From: Hyphomicrobiales bacterium
GTDB lineage: Bacteria > Pseudomonadota > Alphaproteobacteria > Rhizobiales > Beijerinckiaceae
Direction of reading: 5' to 3'
Assembly: GCA_028290405.1 (NCBI GenBank)
Contig: JAQGJX010000194.1
Span: forward strand, 1 to 33,756
Length of the DNA: 33,756 nt
Shown in pieces: positions 16,965 through 23,788 of this stretch. A program made the position numbers and the translations under genes. The notes beneath the pieces are model-generated. The model had not been told where the DNA came from, ran no database searches, and saw only the letters and a list, made by a program, of their open reading frames with translations. How positions within the stretch are numbered: the first letter of the stretch is position 1; each line of letters opens with the position of its first letter.

Positions 16965-18269
16965 TCACTCCCGGCCAACGCTCACGTACTGGAAGCCCCG
17001 GCGGCGCATGTCCTGCGGGCGATAGATATTGCGCAGGTCCACCACCACCGGCTGGGCGAGCGCTGCGCGGATTCGGTCGAGGTCGAGCGCCCGGAAGGCG
17101 TCCCATTCGGTGAGGATCGCGATGGCGTGCGCGCCCTCGACGCACGAATAGGCGTCCTGGCAAAACTCGACCCCCGGCAGCATCGGGCGCGCCTGCTCCA
17201 TGCTCTCGGGATCGAACGCCCGCACCTTCGCGCCCAGCGATTGCAGGGCCGGGACGATAGCCAGCGAGGGCGCGTCGCGCATGTCGTCGGTGTTGGGCTT
17301 GAAGGCCAGCCCCAGCACCGCGATGGTCTTGCCGGTGACCGAGCCCCCGCAGGCGTCGAGGATCTTGTCCGCCATGCGCCGCTTGCGCGCCTCGTTGGAG
17401 GCCGCCACGGTCTCGACGATGCGCACCGGAGCGCCTGCGTCCTGCGCGGTCTTGATGAGCGCCAGCGTGTCCTTGGGAAAGCACGAGCCGCCGTAGCCGG
17501 GCCCGGCGTGCAGGAATTTGCCGCCGATGCGGTTGTCGAGGCCGATGCCGCGCGCGACCTCCTGGACGTCCGCGCCCAGCTTCTCGCACAGGTCCGCGAT
17601 CTCGTTGATAAAGGTGATCTTCGTCGCCAGGAAGGCGTTGGCGGCGTATTTCGTCAGTTCGGAGGTGCGGCGGGAGGTGAACAGGACGGGCGACTGGTTG
17701 AGGTAGAGGGGGCGGTAGATCTCGTCCATCACCTCGCGGGCGCGGGGATCGTCCGCGCCCACCACGATGCGGTCGGGCCGCTTGAAATCCGAAATGGCCG
17801 CGCCTTCGCGCAGGAATTCCGGATTGGAGACCACGGCGAAATCCGCCTCGGGGCGCGCCTCGCGGATGATCCGCTCGACCTCGTCGCCGGTGCCCACCGG
17901 CACGGTGGACTTGGTGACCACCACCGTGAAGCCCTCGAGGGCGGCGGCGATCTCGCGGGCGGCGCCGTACACGTAGGAGAGGTCCGCATGGCCGTCGCCG
18001 CGCCGCGAAGGGGTGCCGACGGCGATAAAGACCGCGTCGGCGCCGCGCACGGAGGCGGCCAGCTCGGTGGTGAAGAACAACCGGTTCTGGCGGACGTTCG
18101 CTTCCACCAGCTCAGGCAGGCCGGGCTCGAAGATGGGCGATTCGCCCCGCCTGAGGGCGGCGATGCGGCCTTCGTCTCTGTCCACGCAGGTGACCACGTG
18201 TCCAAAGTCCGCAAAGCACGCGCCTGAAACCAGGCCTACGTATCCAGAACCAATCATCGCAATGCGCAT
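16965..18269 (-). CDS. ugd: UDP-glucose 6-dehydrogenase
   Basis: 434 aa. The N-terminal Rossmann motif GSGYVGLVSG (8-17), Lys207 and Asn211 in ELTKYAANAFLATK, and catalytic Cys263 in GYGGSCFPKD are all present. It oxidises UDP-glucose to UDP-glucuronate with two NAD+, supplying acidic sugars for exopolysaccharide or lipopolysaccharide. GAGGAATTCCCG before the ATG gives a clear ribosome site. It sits alone, between the c-di-GMP genes downstream and the hydratase gene upstream. No polysaccharide cluster is visible, although c-di-GMP often controls such polymers. Confidence 0.95.
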   Translation of the reverse strand: MRIAMIGSGYVGLVSGACFADFGHVVTCVDRDEGRIAALRRGESPIFEPGLPELVEANVRQNRLFFTTELAASVRGADAVFIAVGTPSRRGDGHADLSYVYGAAREIAAALEGFTVVVTKSTVPVGTGDEVERIIREARPEADFAVVSNPEFLREGAAISDFKRPDRIVVGADDPRAREVMDEIYRPLYLNQSPVLFTSRRTSELTKYAANAFLATKITFINEIADLCEKLGADVQEVARGIGLDNRIGGKFLHAGPGYGGSCFPKDTLALIKTAQDAGAPVRIVETVAASNEARKRRMADKILDACGGSVTGKTIAVLGLAFKPNTDDMRDAPSLAIVPALQSLGAKVRAFDPESMEQARPMLPGVEFCQDAYSCVEGAHAIAILTEWDAFRALDLDRIRAALAQPVVVDLRNIYRPQDMRRRGFQYVSVGRE

Positions 18270-18338
18270 CGGGAATTCCTCGAACCGAGGCCTGCCCTTA
18301 GCATTTTGCGGCCCCGGAGTGAAACGCCGGATGCGCCC

Positions 18339-18374
18339 AAGGTTCCCGCCCGCCGGGGACGGGCGGGGGACCTT
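18339..18374 (-). terminator. GC-rich hairpin downstream of the hydratase/lyase gene
   Basis: AAGGT plus CCCGCCC (18339-18343 and 18345-18351) pairs with GGGCGGG plus ACCTT (18361-18367 and 18370-18374). The stem of about 12 bp begins 11 nt after the leftward stop. It lacks a T run, so it may be a weak terminator or an mRNA 3'-end stabiliser. Confidence 0.5.
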
Positions 18375-18385
18375 GCGTCAGGGCC

Positions 18386-19213
18386 TCAGCGGACGAATTC
18401 GCCCAGGCCGGGCTTGAAGACCTTGTCGTCGAGGAACTGCTTCATGGCCTTCTCGCGCCCGTTCTCCGGGTCCATGTGCTTGAGGGCGTCGCTCTTGCAG
18501 TTGAGGTAGTCGAGCGCCTGGTCCTTGGTCATGCGGCGCACGCTGCGCAGCGCCTCCTTGGTGTAGCGCACCGCCGCGGGGCTCTTGGCCTCGAGCTTGC
18601 GGGCCAGCGCCAGCACTTCCTCGCGCAGCTTGTCCACCGGCACGGACTTGTTGACGAACTTCATCTGCGCCGCTTCGGCGCCGGAGAACTTGTCGCCCGT
18701 GACCGAATAGTAGATCGCGTCGCGATAGCCCATGACCTCCGTCACCGCCCACGCCACGAGCCCGCCCGGGATGATGCCCCAGTTCACTTCCGACAGGCCG
18801 AACACCGCGTCGTCGGCCGCGACCGCGAAGTCGCAGGCAATGACGGGCGTGAAGCCGCCGCCGAAGCAATAGCCGTGCACCATCGCGATGGTGGCCTTGG
18901 GGAACATGGACAGCTTGTTCCAGCGCCATTCGTGCGCGGCGCGGCGGGCGCGCGTGCGCGCCTTGGGGTCGTCCTCGGTGCCGCGGAAATACAGCTTCAG
19001 GTCCTGCCCGGCGCAGAAATGGCCGCCCGCGCCCGTGATGATGACGACCTTCGTCTGCTCGTCCTCCTCCGCCCAGTCCAGCGCCTCGCACATGTCGAGG
19101 TGCAGTTGCGGGCTCATGGCGTTGCGCTTGTCGGGCCGGTTCAGGATGATGAACGTCGAGCCGCCGTCGCGCTCGATCTTCACGGTTTCGAGCGTGATCA
19201 CGTCGTCGGCCAT
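18386..19213 (-). CDS. Enoyl-CoA hydratase/lyase close to p-hydroxycinnamoyl-CoA hydratase/lyase
   Basis: 275 aa crotonase-fold enzyme. Long stretches match, from memory, the feruloyl-CoA hydratase/lyase (HCHL) of Pseudomonas: LNRPDKRNAMSP, CFGGGFTPVIACD, GLSEVNWGI and MKQFLDDK near the end. HCHL hydrates feruloyl- or coumaroyl-CoA and cleaves it to the aromatic aldehyde and acetyl-CoA. The catalytic Glu is kept (Glu142), as is the phenol-binding Tyr75. The Ser beside the oxyanion hole is Thr122, and the second phenol-binding Tyr (239 in the reference) is Asn238. Substrate may therefore differ. GGAGGAAAC precedes the ATG. The open frame continues far upstream but that part only shadows the amidohydrolase. 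No CoA ligase or vanillin dehydrogenase is adjacent. Confidence 0.85.
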   Translation of the reverse strand: MADDVITLETVKIERDGGSTFIILNRPDKRNAMSPQLHLDMCEALDWAEEDEQTKVVIITGAGGHFCAGQDLKLYFRGTEDDPKARTRARRAAHEWRWNKLSMFPKATIAMVHGYCFGGGFTPVIACDFAVAADDAVFGLSEVNWGIIPGGLVAWAVTEVMGYRDAIYYSVTGDKFSGAEAAQMKFVNKSVPVDKLREEVLALARKLEAKSPAAVRYTKEALRSVRRMTKDQALDYLNCKSDALKHMDPENGREKAMKQFLDDKVFKPGLGEFVR

Positions 19214-19345
19214 GTTTCCTCCACTGTGCTCGCCGGGTCTCTGCGGACACGGTCGCCTGAGGGCGGCGCGAGACGCGCAGCTCCATTCTTCGACATCGAA
19301 GCATCTGGCAAGGGCGAGGTCAACAGACCGCGCCTGCGCGCTGCA

Positions 19346-19383
19346 AAACAAAAGCGCCTCCCCGCCGCAGCAGGAAGGCGCTT
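19346..19383 (-). terminator. Rho-independent terminator after the amidohydrolase gene
   Basis: Read leftward, AAGCGCCT (19383-19376) pairs with AGGCGCTT (19359-19352) across a 16-nt loop. It is followed by a T-rich TTGTTTTG tract. It lies about 20 nt after the amidohydrolase stop. It shows that the hydratase/lyase gene downstream has its own promoter in 19214-19345. Confidence 0.85.
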
Positions 19384-19404
19384 GCTCGGTTCCTGCGCGG
19401 CGGC

Positions 19405-20649
19405 TCAGGCGCCGACGTAATTGCCGTACTTGACGAGGTTCGCCTTCTGGCCCTCGTTGCGCGGCGGCAGCTTGAACAGGCGATGGGCCGTGCCGCCCAG
19501 GATGTTGTGACGCGCCTTGTCGGACAGGAACGGCAGGTCCCAGATGGTCGAAGGCAGGTCGAAGTCCCAGTGCGGATAGTCGGACGCGTAAACGAGCTGC
19601 GTTTCCGCGTTGATCATGCGGAACGTCGTCTCGAGCGCCTCCATGTCCTGGATCTCCATGGGCTGCGACGAATAGAACATGTCGCGCATGTAGTCCGAGG
19701 GCTTCTTCTTCAGCAGCGGGCATTCGGACGGGCGCAGCATGAACTCGTGGTCGAGGCGCTGCATCAGGAAGGGAATCCACGCGAGGCCCGATTCGATCCA
19801 CAGCACGGGCAGCTTGGGGAAGCGCTCGCCCATGCCGTTCACGACCCAGTTCGTGCAATGCAGGATGTTGAACCACGAGAAGCCGAGCGCGTGCGCGGAG
19901 ATGAAGCGGTTGCAGCTCTGGAACGTGTTCGATCCCCAGTTGGGACCGGAGTGGAAAGCGATGGCGAGGCCCCGCTCCTCGATGGCGCGGTAGACTTTCA
20001 TGTAAGCGTTGTCGCTCACCGCCATCTTCTCGCGCACCGAGGTGATCATGAAGCCCCCGACGCCCTTGCGGTCGCCGAAGGTCTCGACCATGCGCAGCGA
20101 GCCTTCCGGGTCGCTGAAGGGCAGGCACAGCATGGTGTACATGCGGCCGTTGCAATCGGGCAGCGCCACCTCGGTGACCCAGCGCGCATAGGCCCAGCAG
20201 AGTTCAAACTCCATCTCCGCCTGCGGGTGCAGGCCGATGTTGAGCATGCCGGTGGGGAATAGGCAGGAATAATCCACCCCCATGGCGTTCATCCAGCGGT
20301 CGCCAAGCTGCGCGTCGCGCTGGCGGCCGGTTTGCGTCTTCTCGGTGGCGCGCAGCGGATAGCGCGTCACGCGGCCGCCCATGTCCTGGTACCCGAAGCC
20401 CGTGGGGGCGACGTTGCCGCGGCCCGCCTTGGCGCGGCTCGACAGGGCGAGCTGCTTGAACACCTCGTTCTCCATGAAGGGGAGAATCTCGGCGAAGTTT
20501 TCGTTCTCGTAATGGTGCGCGTCGGTGTCGACGATGAGCACGTCCTCGAACTTGCGGTCGCGTGCCTGCTTGTCCGCGTGGGCCAGCAGCTTCGAGGTGT
20601 TGAGTTCTTCGACCGTTACGCGCCGGCCGCGATCAGCGATGAGATCCAT
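19405..20649 (-). CDS. Amidohydrolase-2 (ACMSD-like) family metal-dependent hydrolase or decarboxylase
   Basis: 414 aa TIM-barrel protein. The first metal motif is VDTDAHHYE (Asp43, His45, Glu48), followed by AFHSGPN near the middle and ASDYPHWD near residue 365, whose Asp is the expected general base or metal ligand. Members of PF04909 hydrolyse or decarboxylate aromatic-derived acids, lactones or amides. AGGGGAACGCC before the ATG at 20649 sets the start; an extension upstream by ten codons lacks a site. It is the last gene of a leftward Rieske, unknown protein and amidohydrolase operon and is followed by a strong terminator. The substrate cannot be read from the sequence. Confidence 0.85.
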   Translation of the reverse strand: MDLIADRGRRVTVEELNTSKLLAHADKQARDRKFEDVLIVDTDAHHYENENFAEILPFMENEVFKQLALSSRAKAGRGNVAPTGFGYQDMGGRVTRYPLRATEKTQTGRQRDAQLGDRWMNAMGVDYSCLFPTGMLNIGLHPQAEMEFELCWAYARWVTEVALPDCNGRMYTMLCLPFSDPEGSLRMVETFGDRKGVGGFMITSVREKMAVSDNAYMKVYRAIEERGLAIAFHSGPNWGSNTFQSCNRFISAHALGFSWFNILHCTNWVVNGMGERFPKLPVLWIESGLAWIPFLMQRLDHEFMLRPSECPLLKKKPSDYMRDMFYSSQPMEIQDMEALETTFRMINAETQLVYASDYPHWDFDLPSTIWDLPFLSDKARHNILGGTAHRLFKLPPRNEGQKANLVKYGNYVGA

Positions 20650-20700
20650 GGCGTTCCCCTGTCCTTGGCTGTCTTGCAATTATCGTTGTCGTCGCGCGCC

Positions 20701-21315
20701 TCAGCCGGCGCTCCAGCTCTGCCACATGCCCAGTTCGAAAACCTGCAGGTCCACCGCTTTCAGCAGCGCGCCGCAGACCACCATCACGTCGGTGGCGGCC
20801 ACCAGCGTGCGGCCGCCGAGAATCGCATAGCGCTCCCCGGCTTCCTGGTTGGCGGCGTAGAGCTTGCACAGCGAGGCGACGAGCGCCTGCTGGGCGTGGG
20901 GCTGCAACTTGCCCATGTCGCCCGTCTCCAGCATGCGCTCGATGGCGGCCGCGAGCTGCAGGGCGGCGTCGGACTCGGGCGTGTTGACCACGACCGGCGG
21001 GGCGGGAATGCGGCGCAGGACCTCGACGCGCGGCGCCTGTGCGGCTGGCGCGGGCGCGAACGGGCTGCCCTTCTTCTCGACGAGCTTGCGGGACGCCGCG
21101 CTGTTGGGAGCGACCCCCTTGGCCATGGCCTTCAGGAACGCCGCCTTGTCGGCGGGCGCGGTGCGTCCGGCGCCGCCGGCGGCCTTCGCCGCGCGGGCCG
21201 GGGCGGGGGCGGATTTCGCGACGGCCTTCGCCGGCGCAGCCTTGGCCTTCGCGGCCTTGGGGGCGGGCTTGAGGCCGGGTTTGGCGCCTGATTTGGCGCG
21301 CTCAGGCGACGACAT
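20701..21315 (-). CDS. Unknown protein with Lys/Ala/Pro-rich N-terminus
   Basis: 204 aa, family not recognised. Residues 1-60 are a low-complexity Lys/Ala/Pro tract like histone H1 or PHA granule-associated tails, certainly disordered and strongly basic. Residues about 60-110 are linker-like. Residues about 115-204 look like a compact helical domain with ALQLAAAIERML, ALVASLCKLYAA and a hydrophobic TDVMVVCGALLKAVDLQVFEL stretch, ending in MWQSWSAG. It starts 14 nt inside the Rieske gene and ends 51 nt before the amidohydrolase, so it belongs to the same operon. It may be an accessory subunit joining the two. The helical domain contains two cysteines but no metal motif. Confidence 0.75.
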   Translation of the reverse strand: MSSPERAKSGAKPGLKPAPKAAKAKAAPAKAVAKSAPAPARAAKAAGGAGRTAPADKAAFLKAMAKGVAPNSAASRKLVEKKGSPFAPAPAAQAPRVEVLRRIPAPPVVVNTPESDAALQLAAAIERMLETGDMGKLQPHAQQALVASLCKLYAANQEAGERYAILGGRTLVAATDVMVVCGALLKAVDLQVFELGMWQSWSAG

Positions 21316-21667
21316 AGACCTCGTCCCCCTTCTGCACGACGTCGTACTTGCGCAGCTTGAGCCGGGGATCGGAAATGTGGGCGCCGGTCTTCATGTCGTA
21401 CTCGTAGCCATGCCACGGGCACACGAAGTTCATGTCCTTCTCGGAGAAGAACAGGCCCATGGAGGTCTTGTCGGGACGCAGGCGCTCCTCGACGCGGGCG
21501 ATGGTGAGCCCCTCGCAGGCCGGGCCGCCCTGGTGGAGGCAGAAATTGCTGTAGGCGTAGAATTCGCCTGCGTGACGGAACACGCCGATCTCAGCCTCGC
21601 CGATGCGGATGATCTGGCGCTCGCCGTCCTTGAACTCGGACGCCTTGCCAACGAACTGCTCTGCCAT
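21302..21667 (-). CDS. Rieske [2Fe-2S] ferredoxin-like protein
   Basis: 121 aa single-domain protein. Cluster ligands are Cys43 and His45 (CLH) and Cys83 and His86 (CPWHGYEYD). The spacing between the two motifs is 37 residues, about 20 more than in typical Rieske ferredoxins. The extra loop carries a VEERLRPDK segment. It probably carries electrons in the cytoplasm, since no signal peptide is present. GGGAGG precedes the ATG. It heads the operon with the unknown protein and amidohydrolase. A perfect palindrome lies 89 nt upstream. No oxygenase large subunit is nearby, so its partner is unclear. Confidence 0.9.
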   Translation of the reverse strand: MAEQFVGKASEFKDGERQIIRIGEAEIGVFRHAGEFYAYSNFCLHQGGPACEGLTIARVEERLRPDKTSMGLFFSEKDMNFVCPWHGYEYDMKTGAHISDPRLKLRKYDVVQKGDEVYVVA

Positions 21668-21731
21668 GGGCGTCGCCTCCCTGTGTTTCTTGAAGAATTA
21701 TGGCGGCAATCTGCGCCGGATGCGGGCCCCC

Positions 21732-21776
21732 GTCCAAGGTTTTCGCTTTGGGTCTGTCCAAAGAATTTCTTTGGAC
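21732..21776. promoter_or_regulatory. Perfect 21-bp palindrome with a second imperfect copy: putative operator
   Basis: GTCCAAAGAA (21756-21765), one central T, then TTCTTTGGAC (21767-21776) is a perfect inverted repeat. A related imperfect dyad with GTCCAA at 21732-21737 and TTGG at 21748-21751 lies 24 bp away, about two helical turns. The pair lies between the lysR stop and the Rieske start on the same strand, consistent with tandem binding by the LysR regulator. The perfect arm could alternatively be a terminator hairpin for lysR, but no T run follows. Confidence 0.65.
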
Positions 21777-21783
21777 GGTTCGC

Positions 21784-22707
21784 CTATCCGAGGCGGCGGG
21801 CGAACGGAGCCACGCGCTCCACCAGAAGGTCCACGGTGCGCTCCAGAAAGGCGGCGATCTCCGTCTCGTGCGCGAAGGGCTCGCGCTCGCTGGCGCGCAC
21901 CACATAGAGCGTGCGGGTGAGCGCCGGGCGGTCGATGCGCTGGCCCACCAGTTCGCCGCCGCGCAGCGCGGGCGCCGCGAGGCTGAAGGGCATGATGCTC
22001 GCCGCTTCGCCCCGGGCGATCATGGCCCGCATGGACGTGACCGAATGCACCTCGAGGGCGAGGCGCACGCGCAGCGAGAGCCGCCGGGCTTCGTCCTCGA
22101 CGATGCGCCGGATGACGCCGCGCGAACCGGCGATCACCAGTTCGCGCTCCAGCGCTTCGGCGAAACTCACGCTGTCCGGGACGGCGGCGCCGCTGGGGCC
22201 CGTCACCAGCAGCAGGTCCTCCTCCGCCACGGCGCGCCGGTCAAGGCCCGGCCGGTCCGCGATGTTGTAGAGGAACGCGACGTTGATCTGCCCGCGGTCC
22301 AGCGCGTCGAGCAGCACGGGCGTGCGCTCCTCCACCAGGCTCAGGGACACGTTGGGCATTTCGTCCCGGGCGCGGGTGATGAGCTCGGGCCCCAGCATCA
22401 GCACGATGCTGGGGTTCACGCCGAGCAAAAGATGGTCCTGGGTGCGGCTGCCCAGCGAGCGCAGGTCCGTGCGGGCGCGGTCCACCTGCGCGAGGATTGC
22501 GCGGGCGCGCTCGTGCAGCAGCCGGCCCGCCTGCGTGGGGGACACGCCGCGCGAGTGCCGCAGCAGCAGCTTCACGCCCAGCTCCTCCTCCAGCTGCCGG
22601 ATCTGCGCGCCGAGCGCCGGTTGCGCGAGGCCCAGCCGCTCGGCGGCGGCGGTCATGCTGCCGGCGTCGACGATCTTCACGAAATAGGAAAGCTGGCGGA
22701 AGTTGAT
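21784..22707 (-). CDS. LysR-type transcriptional regulator with apparent ATC start
   Basis: About 307 aa. An N-terminal winged helix-turn-helix reads NFRQLSYF, SMTAAAERLGLAQPALGAQI and LEEELGVKLL; an effector-binding domain follows to residue 300. The family start would align with the ATC at 22707, which reads INFRQLSYFV. GGAG sits 9 nt before it at 22717-22720, and the nikR-like stop lies 18 nt upstream in the same frame. No ATG, GTG or TTG occurs between that stop and the GTG at 22680, which would remove nine residues of the first helix. It is last in the run soxBDAG, nikR-like, lysR. Likely targets are the Rieske operon just downstream or the sox operon. Confidence 0.85.
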   Translation of the reverse strand: MNFRQLSYFVKIVDAGSMTAAAERLGLAQPALGAQIRQLEEELGVKLLLRHSRGVSPTQAGRLLHERARAILAQVDRARTDLRSLGSRTQDHLLLGVNPSIVLMLGPELITRARDEMPNVSLSLVEERTPVLLDALDRGQINVAFLYNIADRPGLDRRAVAEEDLLLVTGPSGAAVPDSVSFAEALERELVIAGSRGVIRRIVEDEARRLSLRVRLALEVHSVTSMRAMIARGEAASIMPFSLAAPALRGGELVGQRIDRPALTRTLYVVRASEREPFAHETEIAAFLERTVDLLVERVAPFARRLG

Positions 22708-22725
22708 GGCGGCGCGCTCCGCGAC

Positions 22726-23193
22726 TCAGAGAACCGGCGTGCTGTGGGTGTGCGAATGGCCATGGTCGCCATGGCTGTGGTGGTGCGCGTCCGTGCGGAT
22801 GGGCACAAGGTTGATCTGGCCGAAGCGCACGCCGCGTTCCGCGATCACCGTCTCGGCCAGCTTGCGCACCGCCTCCGTGTCGCCCTTCAGCATGGTCACT
22901 TCCATGCAGTGGCGGTGGTCGAGCCGCGTGCGCGTGGAGGCGATGGTGAGGTCGTGGTGCTCGTGCTGGGCGCGGTCCAGCCGCATCGCGAGATCGCGGC
23001 CGTCGTAGTCGTACACGTACGACACCGCGGCCACGCACTCCTTGGTGAGGGGCGCGGCGTCCTTGTCGCGCACGAGGGAATCGCGCACCAGGTCGCGGAT
23101 GGCCTCCGAGCGGTTGCTGTAGCCCTTGGCCACCATGAACACGTCGATGGCTTCGGCGATGCTGTCGTCAAGGCTGATGGTCAGTCGCTGCAT
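22726..23193 (-). CDS. NikR-like ribbon-helix-helix regulator with altered metal site and His-rich tail
   Basis: 155 aa. The N-terminal ribbon-helix-helix (MQRLTISLDD, then GYSNRSEAIRDLVR) and the C-terminal ACT-like domain (SYVYDYDGRDLA, MEVTMLKGD, VIAERGVRFG) match NikR throughout. Of the four nickel ligands known in E. coli NikR, the first His (His77) and the Cys (Cys96) are kept. The two His of the HVH pair are Arg88 and Arg90. A new His95 stands beside the Cys. A C-terminal tail of about 20 residues holds eight His. A GGGAGG-type site precedes the ATG. It follows soxG by 37 nt, with no nickel transporter or urease gene around. It may sense another metal or none. Confidence 0.85.
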   Translation of the reverse strand: MQRLTISLDDSIAEAIDVFMVAKGYSNRSEAIRDLVRDSLVRDKDAAPLTKECVAAVSYVYDYDGRDLAMRLDRAQHEHHDLTIASTRTRLDHRHCMEVTMLKGDTEAVRKLAETVIAERGVRFGQINLVPIRTDAHHHSHGDHGHSHTHSTPVL

Positions 23194-23230
23194 GACGCCC
23201 CTCCCGGCGGGCTCTGAGCGGTCCTGAATA

Positions 23231-23788
23231 TCAGGCCCGGGCCGTTGGGGGAACGGCGAAGGCTTCCCGCAGGAACCCGGCCACGTAAGGCGCGTAGGAG
23301 CGCGGCGTCTGGATCTGGAAGGCCTCCGGGCCGCGCCGCCACACCAGCACGGGCGCCTTGCCCAGCAGGGTGCGGGCGCAGGCCCCCGTGGGGAACGCCG
23401 CCGGCGCGAGGTCGAGCATGACGCCGCTGGCCAGCAGCAGCGCCGCCCCGGGCCCTTCAATGTCGAGCGCCGCGTCGCGGCTGGACACGTCGACGAGCGC
23501 GTGCGCGACGCCCTCCAGGGCGGGCGCGAGCGCCCCCACGTCGCCCATCAGCAGCGTCTCGTCCGGGCCCAGCCAGAGCGCGGTCACGCCCGGCGCGCTG
23601 CAGCTTCCCATGGGGGCGGGCGGCGACGGGAGCCGGAGGGCCGCGCAGGCCGCGGAGAGCGCGTCCGGGCCGCCGCGAAGAAGCGCGCGCGCGACAGGTT
23701 CGGCCACCAGCGCCCGCGCGCCTGCGCCCTCCAGCAGCAGGCCCGGCGCCCCGAGCGGGCCGACGTGCGCCAGATGTGCGTCAGCCAT
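23231..23788 (-). CDS. soxG: Sarcosine oxidase, gamma subunit
   Basis: 185 aa, rich in Ala, Gly and Leu, with the fold of the aminomethyltransferase-like gamma subunit: LWLGPDETLLM near residue 72, VDVSSRDAALDIEGPGA near 100, and FPTGACARTLLGKAPVLVWR near 133. It is part of the heterotetrameric cytoplasmic enzyme that oxidises sarcosine to glycine. It overlaps the end of soxA by 8 nt and is the last structural gene. Identification leans on position as well as sequence, since this subunit diverges fast. Confidence 0.9.
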   Translation of the reverse strand: MADAHLAHVGPLGAPGLLLEGAGARALVAEPVARALLRGGPDALSAACAALRLPSPPAPMGSCSAPGVTALWLGPDETLLMGDVGALAPALEGVAHALVDVSSRDAALDIEGPGAALLLASGVMLDLAPAAFPTGACARTLLGKAPVLVWRRGPEAFQIQTPRSYAPYVAGFLREAFAVPPTARA

